Source: Cristatella mucedo
Taxonomy: Eukaryota; Bryozoa; Phylactolaemata; Cristatellidae
Direction of reading: 5' to 3'
NCBI GenBank assembly: GCA_009760855.2
Contig: WPIO01000046.1
Coordinates: 3,195,001 to 3,212,500 of the forward strand
Length of the DNA: 17,500 nt
Position numbers and translations under genes: made by a program. Below, piece by piece: positions 1 through 8,007 of this stretch. The notes beneath the pieces are model-generated. The model searched no databases. It was given only the letters and a program-made list of their open reading frames with translations, and was not told the origin of the DNA. Within the stretch, counting starts at the first letter, position 1; each line of letters begins with the position of its first letter.

Positions 1-249
1 GAGGCATAGCACTTGCAATTGGTGACGTATGTTACTCAACTCTTACTTTTGTCTGTGAATACGACTGGCAGGGTCAATTTGGCAACTCATACGCGCGGAG
101 AGCTATGCTTCAGAATTCGGACAGCGTTCAATACCAAGCTGAGCTGTAAATTCGACTACGCTCTCGTCTATCCAAGCATTTGCAGCCCAAGTTGGAGTTC
201 CAAGCACAAAACCTGCGTTCTTTACCGCGGTGAACTTGTCCACTTGCTT
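1..249. other. Unassigned sequence
   Basis: No recognisable gene or repeat. A 99-codon open frame begins here but runs into the adjoining retroposon tail, and its translation resembles no family I know, so I do not call it a gene. Confidence 0.5.
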
Positions 250-602
250 AATAATAATAATAATAATAATGCACTTGATAAAGCGCCCTCAGAGAACTTA
301 ATCTCTTTTTAGGCGCTTTACATTTGCTGCAAAGGGAAATGCAATTGATGGTAAGTAAAATCATGCTTGAAAAACAGACAAAATGAACAATATGGTTAGG
401 GGTGACATGCACAGGGTCAGCATGCAAATGTGGTCTGTGGCAGCATGCACAGTATCAGCACGCATAAGCACATCAAGGACGAATCACAGGGACCCGCTAA
501 ATGCTGTCCTAAATAGGCGTGTAAGTTCCTTTAAAATGTGGTCAGGTCCGGGGATGTTCTGACGCAGGTCGGGAGGGAGTTCCAGGCTTTGGGAGCATAC
601 GT
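250..602 (-). repeat. LINE family A, 5'-truncated copy (3' UTR and end of RT frame)
   Basis: Read on the minus strand, this copy holds the last codons of the LINE A reverse-transcriptase frame, the 3' UTR, the terminal hairpin and an (ATT)n tail at 250-270. It is closely similar over its whole length to the copy at 14926-15285, including UTR blocks such as GGGACCC.CTAAATG and GGTTAGGGGTGACAT. The similarity stops near 602, as expected for truncation during target-primed reverse transcription. The family resembles L2/CR1-type non-LTR elements. No target-site duplication was identified. Confidence 0.85.
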
Positions 603-687
603 CTCGCTTCATCGTTACTGGTAAGTGCCTAGAAAGGAATACGGTTCTAATGGAACACTGTGCAAAGTTGTTAATACTGCAATATCG

Positions 688-835
688 GAGAAAAGTAATG
701 TAATGTAATGCATCTCCGTCAGTAACTCCACAAAGTCATAAAGACCATGTGGGTGTTATACAGGAGAGTTTTGTATAGCGCACTCACAGCCTAAGTGGCT
801 TTCGGTACGCATTCGGGAAGAAAAATAATTAAATG
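688..835 (-). repeat. LINE family B 3' end, 5'-truncated, CATTA-type tail
   Basis: On the minus strand this runs from the degraded last codons of the LINE B frame (about 793-835, matching 6730-6770) through a 3' UTR with ACTCTCCTG and TTTGTGGAGTTAC, to a tail of CATTA repeats (TAATG units at 690-706 on the + strand). The same UTR follows the reverse-transcriptase relic at 5565-6770 in the opposite orientation. That link shows this is a LINE end and not an independent SINE. Confidence 0.65.
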
Positions 836-881
836 CAGCATACCCATCCCCTGTGAGATGACTAGCACGCCCTTTCCGAGG

Positions 882-970
882 TAATAATAATGATAATAAT
901 GCACTTGATAAAGCGCCCTCAGAAAATCAATTTTTTCTAGGCATTTTACATTTGCTGCAAAAAAGGTGTC
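882..970 (-). repeat. LINE family A terminal fragment (hairpin plus ATT tail)
   Basis: About 90 bp matching only the last part of LINE A: AATAATGATAATAATGCACTTGATAAAGCGCCCTC on the + strand (written here only as an (AAT)n tail followed by GCACTTGATAAAGCGCCC), then a hairpin arm changed to GGCATTTTACATTTGCTGCA. The second arm is decayed and no longer pairs fully with the first. Confidence 0.75.
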
Positions 971-1257
971 GTCTTTCCCTCTCCTACGTCGGCGAACAAA
1001 ACATTAAGTGATGAGTGAACAAAGCCATGGCACTTGTTGGTAGCTGAACAACACTGCAAGGTGCGTAGTCTATAGCTAGAAAGACCGAAATATGGTCACA
1101 GATGCTCCAGACAAATTAAAATAAATACGAAATACTAGTCGGTTTGAAACAGTCTGCAGTCTATGAATTCATCGGACACATCCCAGTTGCTGCTAAACTT
1201 CTGCGAATAGCCGTTTGCTAGCAGGAAATAGCTACATTTTGCCATCCATGATGTTGA
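971..1257. other. Unassigned sequence
   Basis: No gene or repeat recognised between the LINE A end and the minisatellite. Confidence 0.4.
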
Positions 1258-1404
1258 CGTGATGCCAAGCATGATGGCGATGATGCCAAACATGATGGCG
1301 ATGATGCCAAACATGATGGCGATGATGCCAAACATGATGGCGATTATGCCAAACATGATGGCGATGATGCCAAACATGATGGCGATGATGCCAAACATGA
1401 TGGC
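1258..1404. repeat. Minisatellite, 21-bp unit, seven copies
   Basis: Seven near-identical 21-bp units follow one another. The first (1261-1278, shortened) and the fifth (1342-1362, GATTATGCC for GATGATGCC) carry changes. The unit is seven codons long, so it stays open in frame: the minus strand reads MFGIIAI repeatedly and the + strand reads DDAKHDG. The minus-strand frame spans 1135-1398, but its non-repeat part resembles no known protein, so the open frame is probably a by-product of the unit length. Confidence 0.95.
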
Positions 1405-1879
1405 TTGATCCGCTTTTTTGATTTCTAGATTTTTGCTCTTAGCAATTCATATTGGATTGTGCGGGATAATAACCGAGCGACCTTTTGTCTTGATTCGCGT
1501 TTATTCACCAAGAAATGCGTAAGATTATAAAGTTGATGGCGTCCCGGTTGTGTAGGTACGCGAGAATTTATCCCTCGCTTGATCGTAAAGTGAGACGCTT
1601 ATCTTGTGAGAATCTTGATCCTTGCACGCATCGTGGTGGCAAAGACGATGGCAGATGATACCAGCACCAACGGAAATGTAAATAAGACTCCTGTCAACTG
1701 CTCACCGTCCCTTAAAGAGGAGGTCGCAGACGACGCCTGTACATATCTAGCGACCTTGTGGTCAGCGGCATTCGCAGGACATTCATGTTATTCATGTCAA
1801 ACGATCAGCATCGCCTACGTTGTACGTTGCTGTTGGCTCATCTGTAGCGAGAGGTCCTGTCGCAGCGGACTGTCGCTTG
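1405..1879. other. Unassigned sequence with one open frame
   Basis: A + strand frame from 1606 to 1884 is open for 92 codons. It has an internal ATG at 1648 (MADDTSTNGN...) in an acceptable initiation context and a fairly polar, non-repetitive start. I recognise no family, and its end runs into the LINE A fragment that begins near 1880. It could be a host exon or chance. Confidence 0.3.
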
Positions 1880-2205
1880 CCTAAATTTCGGGCTTATTAG
1901 ACAAGAATACCACATCTAAATTGGTTCATCCATTTGTGACGTCCCGTCTTGACTTTTGTAAATCACTGCTTGCTGGTCTACCGGCCTGTGCAATCAGGCG
2001 CTTACAGCTGGTGCAAAACTGTGCAGCTAGGCAGAGACCACATCACACTACTTATCGCCGACCTACAGTGGCCGCGCTTACAGCTGGTACACAGCTCTGC
2101 ATCTATGTTTGTCTGTCGTGAGCGCCACAGTTTCCACATTTCACCACTCCTCGCCGACGTGCACTGGCTTACAGTCAAGCAACGCATCAATTCAAGGCTC
2201 GTGTC
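1880..2205 (+). pseudogene. LINE family A reverse-transcriptase C-terminal fragment (plus strand)
   Basis: The + strand encodes a broken piece of the LINE A polyprotein C-terminal to the reverse-transcriptase core. It shows TSRLDFC.SLLAGLPACAIR, RRLQLVQN and LLADVHWLTVKQRIN. The same blocks appear on the minus strand of the copy at 14926-15668. A segment around 2030-2105 is extra relative to that copy and partly repeats the CTTACAGCTGGT motif, so a small internal duplication is likely. Frameshifts near 1890 and 2030 prevent a continuous protein. The fragment ends abruptly at 2205, where an opposite-strand LINE A copy begins. Confidence 0.8.
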
Positions 2206-2682
2206 AACAAAAATAACATGGTTAGGAGTGACACGAAGTGGGTCAGCATGCAAGTTTAGTGAGTGGCAGCATGCAGTGTCAGCACGCAAGCACATAATAG
2301 ACAAATCGCAGGGACCCACTAAATGCTGTCCTAAATAGGTGTGTTTTTAAGTTCCTTTTAAATGTGGTCAGGTCAGGGGATGTTCTGCCGCAAGTCGGGA
2401 GTGAGTTCCAGGCTTTTGGAGCATACGAACTAAAGGCGCGGTCTCCAAAGGATCTGAGATTTGCAAGTGATATAGCTAAAACGTTTGGTTCCGAAAAGCG
2501 TTCGGCACGATGCTTAGTCTGGTAATGTAATGTCATGTAATGGTAGAGGAGTAGATCAGAAAGAAAGGCTGGAGCCAAAGAATGAAGGGACCTAAAAGTG
2601 AGTGACAAAACCTTGAAGTCGACGCGTTGCTTGACTGAGAGCCAGTGCAGGTCGGCGAGGAGTCGTGTGGCATTGACGTAGA
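2206..2682 (-). pseudogene. LINE family A copy, minus strand, lacking its terminal hairpin
   Basis: On the minus strand, from 2682 down to about 2336, this encodes the C-terminus of the LINE A polyprotein. It shows LLADLHWLSVKQRVDFKVLS, then HSLAPAFLSDLL, FGDRAFSSYAPKAWNSLP and TTFKRNLKTHLFRTAFSG. About 130 bp of 3' UTR follow, stopping at 2206 before the family's terminal hairpin and ATT tail. A short stretch of TAATG units (about 2521-2543) interrupts the frame as YHYMTLHYQ. The frame is open through this piece but starts in unrelated sequence, so it is a relic. It does contain the SLHSLAPAFLSDLL segment that the 14926 copy has lost. Confidence 0.85.
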
Positions 2683-3271
2683 ATACCGTAATTCCAGAAT
2701 TTCCCAGGACTACAAATTTGAAAGGGTTTTTAGAGCGGCTGTCATGGAATTCCAGGAGCTTGCGCCCCATGCACTGCGACCCCATTTCATGTCGCTCAAA
2801 TTGGTGATGGGCTGCCAGCGGTGCCAGCAGATGGGCTCCCCATCTTCGGCTTCTAGCAAAGCAGCACTGCTGTGCTATGCTTAAGCGAGCTATTGGAAAG
2901 TGCGTATCCAATAGCTCAAGGAGCAATACTCAAAGCTACTGAGCAAATAGATTTCAGTGTTCACTAATTGAGAGCGTCGTTTATATTAAGTACACGTACG
3001 GAGTAGTATTATAAGACAATGTTAGCTGGTGTGTCATTGGAAGTAAAATCTGATAGCATTCCGTTACGAGTGATGCTGAAACTAATAAATACATAAGGTT
3101 TACGTTGGCTAATGACAGCAGCAGGAATTAGCCACTACAGTTAAAGGTAAATATCAAGAAGATACTGAGAAAACTGGTTCCGACAATCGAATATTTTTAT
3201 AGGCGATCTCTTACAAAAGACAAATATGGCATACATGTTATCGCAAGTATTTAGGATTTACAGATACAAGG
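2683..3271. other. Unassigned sequence with one perfect hairpin
   Basis: No gene recognised. Open reading continues on the minus strand from the LINE A relic up to 2926, but this part resembles no LINE domain I know. The inverted repeat at 2887-2917 is listed separately. Confidence 0.4.
2887..2917. repeat. Perfect 11-bp inverted repeat
   Basis: GAGCTATTGGA (2887-2897) is exactly complementary to TCCAATAGCTC (2907-2917), with a 9-base loop. No U-tract follows, and the stem is short for a microRNA precursor. It may be a remnant of a small inverted-repeat element. Confidence 0.8.
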
Positions 3272-3449
3272 AATAATAATAATAATAATGTACTTGCTAA
3301 AGCGTCCTCAGAGAACTTAATCTCTTTCTGGGCGCTTTACATTTGCTGCAAAGGGAAATGCAATTAAATGGTAAGTACCATCATTCTTGAAAAACAAGCA
3401 AAATGAATAACATGGTTAGGGGTGACATGCACAGGGTCAGCGTGCAAAA
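3272..3449 (-). repeat. LINE family A 3' end, 178-bp truncated copy
   Basis: On the minus strand this is the last part of the LINE A 3' UTR, the hairpin region and an ATT tail (AAT units at 3272-3290 on the + strand). Shared blocks with other copies include TTTGCTGCAAAGGGAAATGC, ATGGTTAGGGGTGACATG and CACAGGGTCAGC. One hairpin arm has a T for C change (AAAGCGTCC), which weakens the stem. Confidence 0.85.
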
Positions 3450-4194
3450 GTTATTATTGAAACCATATCAAACTTGGAAATAATCGGAAGCAACATGTAT
3501 ACCAACACAAAATTTTCCGATCTCTGCATCATGTGAGACATTGTGTTCCAATTTGTTTGAGCCTTAGTAGATCAAGGTACATGTGTGCTGCTTCTTAGCC
3601 TGCATGCTTTTGACACTTAAGCAGCTTGATTTACAATGCAGCTTTGTGCCTTACAACTTACATAACTCGGTCAATACTTCTTGAATTTGCGCAAAATTTG
3701 AAATTTTCGGTGCTGCTTGAACATCATTGCAGCAGTTGATTTCTGATTTAAATTGCGTAAGTATTTTTATACATATAAATGATTGCAGAAAATGAAGCTC
3801 CAGGACGCTTGGTGTCATGTTTAGCAACACTTACGGTACAGAAATCGGAAATAAAGTACGTCTAACGGTGGTGGCAATGCTGAGCTGCTAGTGCGAGTGA
3901 ATGAACAAACAAGCTAGAAGAATTTGAAGAAATAAATAGCGGGCATTTCTATCTACACTGCAAACGTTATACTAGAACCGGCAAATGAAAAGAAAATAAC
4001 TAGCTTTAACAATGAGAGTAAGCAGTGCTGAGAAAATGCATATAATTTCTAACGCTCATACAAAAAATGCTGTGCAGACACTGACAGTTTGCAAAAGTAG
4101 TACGGCTGTGAACAAAAGAAAGAGTCCGAAGCTGCCACCGTTGCATAGACGTTAATTAAGACTATCACTAGTCAATGTGAAACTCATGATATGG
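3450..4194. other. Unassigned AT-rich sequence
   Basis: About 740 bp without a long open frame, recognisable repeat or RNA gene. It may be intergenic or intronic. Confidence 0.45.
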
Positions 4195-4345
4195 TGACCA
4201 TGATGGCCAACAGGCGCTCGCTCTTCACGACCGAGGTCACGTGGATTCAAATCCTGTCATTGGCGATTCTGTATTGCCAACTGTAAGCATCAGTGATAGC
4301 CACTAAGGCTCTGTTGCCGATATAGAAATGTGGCTGTTAAATTAG
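4195..4345 (+). mobile_element. tRNA-derived SINE, degenerate copy
   Basis: Pol III promoter-like boxes are visible: an A-box-like TGGCCAACAGG at 4204-4214 and a B-box-like GATTCAAATCC at 4244-4254, about 40 bases apart as in a tRNA. The body that follows matches the minus-strand copy at 10755-10925: both share GTGATAGCC, AAGGCTCT and GGCTGTTAAATYAGCTAG. Two copies in opposite orientations at distant sites support a dispersed, retroposed SINE. The A box appears to lack one base compared with the other copy. Confidence 0.7.
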
Positions 4346-5401
4346 CTAGTATGACAATAACTTACATTGCAACTAATAGGATGGGATGGAATGGAAAACA
4401 AACATCCGTATGCCAATAAGACGGCTAGCTGCGCTCAACTGGATTTTTAGTTGACCAACAAATACGGAAAGGTCATCGTGTCTGCAGTGAGAATAATCTA
4501 TACCTACAATAAATTATGTTTCTAGTTAGTCTGTCAATGGCAGTAACTGATGTCACGTCTAAAAAAAAGTCTTTTGCGTTATATTTATAGTAGTAATACA
4601 AGGGTAAAGTAACAATTAGTGCAAAAAGGGGGAGATAACTTTCTAGTTTGCATACATAGTTTCGACATGCACTCTCACAGCTGAACTTGAACGTTGAAGT
4701 GCCGAAAATTCCCACGGCAATGAATTACAAAATCTTTTTGTATGGCGGTCACGGCATTCCAGCAGCTCGCGCTCCACTTTCGCTCTATTTGCATTTGCTG
4801 CCGCCCAAAATGGCGACTGGCGCTTCCGCGCCTCCGAGCTTTTTGTGCACCAGCTGAGTTGACGTGGTAGAATGCTGCCAGAGTGAGCGTGACCGACCGA
4901 AAGTCGTTCCGTGACTGCCTCTGTAAAACGACGGACTTGCATAAATGGAGCCTGTCTGTGATTCTCCACGAGGGCTTAGAGTGGATAACTAATATAAATT
5001 TAAAGATGGTCAGCGAGGCGTAGGTTCCCCACACACACAAGTCGATGCTGATCGACGGGGGCCGTAGATGTAGACGTTTTATAGAATTAGATTTATATAT
5101 TCGTTTCACTGGAAAATTTTCAAGCATATTTCTTTAATACGTTTTAATTGTTCCACCTATACAGGTTGCTACTCAATAAATTAAGGGGTAATGGCCATAG
5201 GGCTGAGAGTTATGCCCACTCTAGAAGTATTCAGCTCCCCTGACAGAACATTTATCGACATTTCTCCAGGACTAACTGAACAATCATCATGCGAATTGGC
5301 ACAACGAGGGTAGCACGCTGTCTGGTTGATTTACTGATGACCTGTAAGAGTCGAGGTCATTCAACTTACCTGAGAACTCATCAAGCTTGGCAATCAGCGG
5401 G
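4346..5401. other. Unassigned sequence including a GC-richer patch
   Basis: Minus-strand frames of 80, 108 and 150 codons overlap in 4473-5127 but contradict one another and resemble no family I know. A GC-richer patch at about 4780-5060 contains an octamer (ATTTGCAT, 4787-4794) and CAAAATGGCG, which resembles a YY1 site. It could be promoter-like, but no exon beside it can be supported. A small 6-bp hairpin (GTCGAT/ATCGAC) lies at 5041-5056. Confidence 0.3.
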
Positions 5402-5527
5402 CAGGCTCATCAGCTATGTCAGACTCCTCAGACTAGACAGGCTCATCAGCTATGTCAGACTCCTCAGACTAGACAGGCTCATCAGCTATGTCAGACTCCT
5501 CAGACTAGACAGGCTCATCATCAGCTA
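5402..5527. repeat. Minisatellite, 36-bp unit, 3.3 copies
   Basis: Three identical 36-bp units occupy 5402-5437, 5438-5473 and 5474-5509, followed by a partial fourth. Each unit begins CAGGCTCATCAGCTATGTCA. The unit is 12 codons long, so frames stay open (for example LISYVRLLRLDR), but no protein is indicated. Identity between units suggests recent expansion. Confidence 0.95.
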
Positions 5528-5564
5528 GGCCGGCCTTTCGCGTTTCGTCCTTTGACATTCGCTG

Positions 5565-6770
5565 CATCCACAGTGACGGGAATGCCATCGCCCTAGCCCT
5601 GCTATGTCTATCAGCTACCTTCACCAATATTGATCATGAAATGAACGATTGAGATCAACGATCGGTCTGACGAACGAGGCACTGGTGTGGTTTAAATCGT
5701 ACTTGTCTGATCGTTTACAATTTGAGTCGTGTAGGGGTCGGGTTTCATTCAACAGACCAGTCACCTGTGCAATCCCCTTAAGGGTTCATCCTCGGTCCGT
5801 TGCTGTTCTCCATTTATACTGAACCTCTGGGAAAAAGTGACTCGGGTCTATGGACTAGGATGTCACTTTTATGCTGACGATATGCTGTGCTTGTCTTTTA
5901 AACCGTCAAAATTTACTACAACGACTGATAAACTGGATGCTTGCAGTGAAAACATTTGATCCTCGATGCCGGCGAATGTCCTTAAACTAAACGACGATAA
6001 AACGGGACTGCCCCTCCTTGTGACATGTCAAGCGTCTGACGGCACGAGATGAATTTGCTCCTTCTAATAAGTGGTGCTTTTACGCGACTATCACTGGGAG
6101 CTCGGAATTTAGGTGTCGCCTTTTACAGCCACCCAAAACTTGAAAGCTTTCACTAAGAAGACTGCTTCCACCGCTAGCCATCATTGAGATCTTTAAACTA
6201 ACTCATTGGTTCCGTCTAAGCGAGATTACTACAATTTTCATCTTCGCTGGGCAACCGAAAAAACTACTTGGATACTGCGGCTAATGATGAATACTGCTGC
6301 AAGGCTATTTCACAAATCCCAGAGGTTTGACTATGTGTCTACTTTGCTAACAAAGCTTGGGTGGCTGCCGAAGGATCAACGGACACAGGCTTAAGCTGAC
6401 CCACAAGGCCACCCCACCGCTTGGCTCCATCTTACCAAGCAGAACTGCTGCATCAGTTTCATCCTCCATGTGCCCTCAGATCTTTTACGGAAAATAAACT
6501 AGCTGCTCAATTTGCTTACAGACCGTTGGCGGCAGAAGCTTTTTGTTCTGCAGATCCTAGACTTTGTAACTCACTTCTACAATTCGTATGCAACGACATC
6601 TACGAGCCTGCTTTCCGACTATGGCACATCCTTTCCAGCCATCCTAAGGTGCTACTGCATGCTACTCACTACCTCAACTGCTCTCCTGACTCAGCTATGC
6701 ATCTCACTTTCTCTTTTGCTGTTCGAGATCTGTTGGCTGCCGAATGTGTACCGAAACTGCTTAGGCTTTA
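5565..6770 (+). pseudogene. LINE family B reverse transcriptase, degenerate
   Basis: The conceptual translation, with several frameshifts and stops, follows an L2/CR1-type reverse transcriptase. Block A appears as ALLCLSATFTNIDHEM near 5590-5640, where the usual catalytic Asp of the AFD motif is replaced by Thr. ILGPLLFSIY lies at about 5788-5817. The catalytic block reads FYADDMLCLS, with YADD at 5870-5881. The C-terminal region includes LAPSYQAELLHQFHPP, ALRSFTENKLA and DPRLCNSLLQFV, ending in CVPKLLRL and a stop at 6768-6770. The endonuclease and the first part of the RT are missing, so the copy is 5'-truncated. It is surely inactive. The 3' UTR follows directly. Confidence 0.85.
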
Positions 6771-6897
6771 AGTGAGCTGTAAAAAACTCTCCTGCGTTAA
6801 ACCCACTTGGTCTTGGTTGCTTTGTGGAGCTCCAGACAAGGATAAATTACCTTACATTATATAACATGGCATGACATGACATTACATTACATGCATG
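6771..6897 (+). repeat. LINE family B 3' UTR with CATTA-type tail
   Basis: Sequence directly after the LINE B stop codon matches truncated copies at 688-835 (-), 10440-10590 (+) and 16820-16920 (-). Shared blocks are AAAAAACTCTCCTG, ACCCAC.TGGTCTT and CTTTGTGGAG. It ends in a run of CATTA/CATGA units (about 6851-6893), the likely 3' tail of this family. It differs from the ATT tail of family A. Confidence 0.75.
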
Positions 6898-6951
6898 TTG
6901 ATCATTTGATCATGTTTTTCTACAGTATGTACAGGGTGCCTTAAAGAGACG

Positions 6952-7021
6952 AATAATAAAAATAATAATAATGATAATGATAATACATTTTCCTAGCCCT
7001 CTCTCTCTCTCTCTCTCTCTT

Positions 7022-7100
<79 letters not shown>

Positions 7101-7160
7101 GTCTCTCTGTCTCTCTGTCTCTCTCTTTCTCTCTCAGAAAACTGAATCTCTTTCTAGGCT
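6952..7160 (-). repeat. LINE family A tail interrupted by a CT array
   Basis: The order on the + strand is AAT-rich tail (6952-6986), degraded ACATTTTCCTAGCCCTC, a (CT)n run, then AGAAAACTGAATCTCTTTCT and AGGC. In other family A copies the CCCTC and AGAGAA parts are adjacent. The CT run therefore sits exactly inside the terminal hairpin region. Confidence 0.7.
6998..7136. repeat. (CT)n microsatellite
   Basis: About 139 bp of CT repeats with a TTTCTTT interruption near 7020 and four CTGT variants near 7091-7120. A frame of Ser-Leu repeats across it is an artefact. Confidence 0.97.
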
Positions 7161-7240
7161 CATTACATATGCTGTAAAGACAGCGCGATTAAGTTCTCTG
7201 AAGGTGATATATAAATGTATTGTTGTTACTATTATGTAGA
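7160..7240 (+). repeat. LINE family A-like tail, plus orientation
   Basis: GCTGTAAAGACAGCGCGATT, then AAGTTCTCTGAAGG, TGATATATAAATGTATTGTT and ATT-like units follow the order of the family A 3' end (hairpin arm, loop, second arm, ATT tail) but on the + strand. It abuts the minus-strand tail at 6952-7160, making an inverted pair of tails around 7160. Confidence 0.6.
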
Positions 7241-7644
7241 TATATAGACAGATACTTCACGATTCCTAATTTTGGCCGACGGCTGTAAACTATGCTTGTT
7301 CCTTCACATCCGATATTTAAACTCGTTTTAGTTATTAGAAGCCGCAAAACACTGCAGGGGAGCTGCTTCAGAAGCAGCTCAAGTTCAAGCTGCCACGGTC
7401 TCGGTTTAGTAAAGAACGCAGTGAGACCCAGAGGACCGCAAGAGGATAATATGGTGTCTACTTAAATATACATATATATATATATATATATCATATTTAT
7501 TATTATGAATGATAGAAGAGAGTGAAATGTTGTGTGATTGAAGGAGAGAACCTTGAAGGCGTTGCTAGAAAAAATAAAATATGACAAAAGAACGGGTGTA
7601 ACGATTTCAAACATAGTTAAGGAGTTTTTCTTATAGGTAGGCGG
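7241..7644. other. Unassigned sequence with a short (TA)n run
   Basis: No gene recognised. A TA microsatellite of about 28 bp lies at 7465-7492. Confidence 0.5.
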
Positions 7645-7760
7645 TAGTAAGAGGAAGGAACGTACCTAAAAGTAAGTGGAAGAACCTTGAAGTCGATGAG
7701 TTTCAGGATAGGAAGGCAGTGCAGAAAGGTGTGATGTGGTGGTGCAATGTGACAACTGGC
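7645..7760 (-). repeat. Degraded LINE reverse-transcriptase fragment
   Basis: CCTAAAAGTAAGTGGAAGAA and CCTTGAAGTCGATGAG, then GGCAGTGCAG and GTGTGATGTGG, parallel 2590-2680 of the family A copy, where the minus strand encodes LLADLHW..VKQR..FKVLSL. The match is weaker than between other family A copies, so it is either an older copy or a related family. Confidence 0.55.
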
Positions 7761-8007
7761 GTTTCATATAGGCTAGGCAACAGAGCGTATGAGCCTCTGC
7801 TATTGGTGAGGCTAATGATAACGATAATTGTCTTTGTATAGTGCCTGGAGAGAAGAAAATATCTATCGAGATGCTTTGGGGAGAGTCTAAATTAGTCTTA
7901 AAATTCGCCTATTAAAAGACAAACTAGATATAAAAGCAATCCAAACGTTTGGTGGTTGGCAGATGACCGGAACACGGTAAACAAAACTATTTTCTATGAC
8001 ACCGAAA
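7761..8007. other. Unassigned sequence
   Basis: No gene recognised. A weak tail-like stretch around 7815-7850 (GATAACGATAATTG, TTTGTATAGTGCC) recalls L2-type 3' ends but is too short to assign. Confidence 0.35.

Noticed and set aside
619-668. Possible plus-strand LINE tail (GTAAGTGCCTAGAAAGG and following)
   Set aside because: It resembles the 17431 tail in its first 17 bases only. The second hairpin arm and ATT tail are not convincing.
1258-1404. CRISPR-like array
   Set aside because: The units are contiguous with no spacers, and the surrounding DNA is eukaryotic.
1921-2338. Frames on both strands as separate genes
   Set aside because: They are shadows of the two opposed LINE A fragments.
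4473-5127. Overlapping minus-strand frames of 80, 108 and 150 codons
   Set aside because: They use different frames over the same DNA, resemble no known family, and lack supporting splice or codon signals.
6971-7177. 68-codon frame rich in Ser-Leu repeats
   Set aside because: It is the translation of the (CT)n microsatellite and LINE tail, not a protein.
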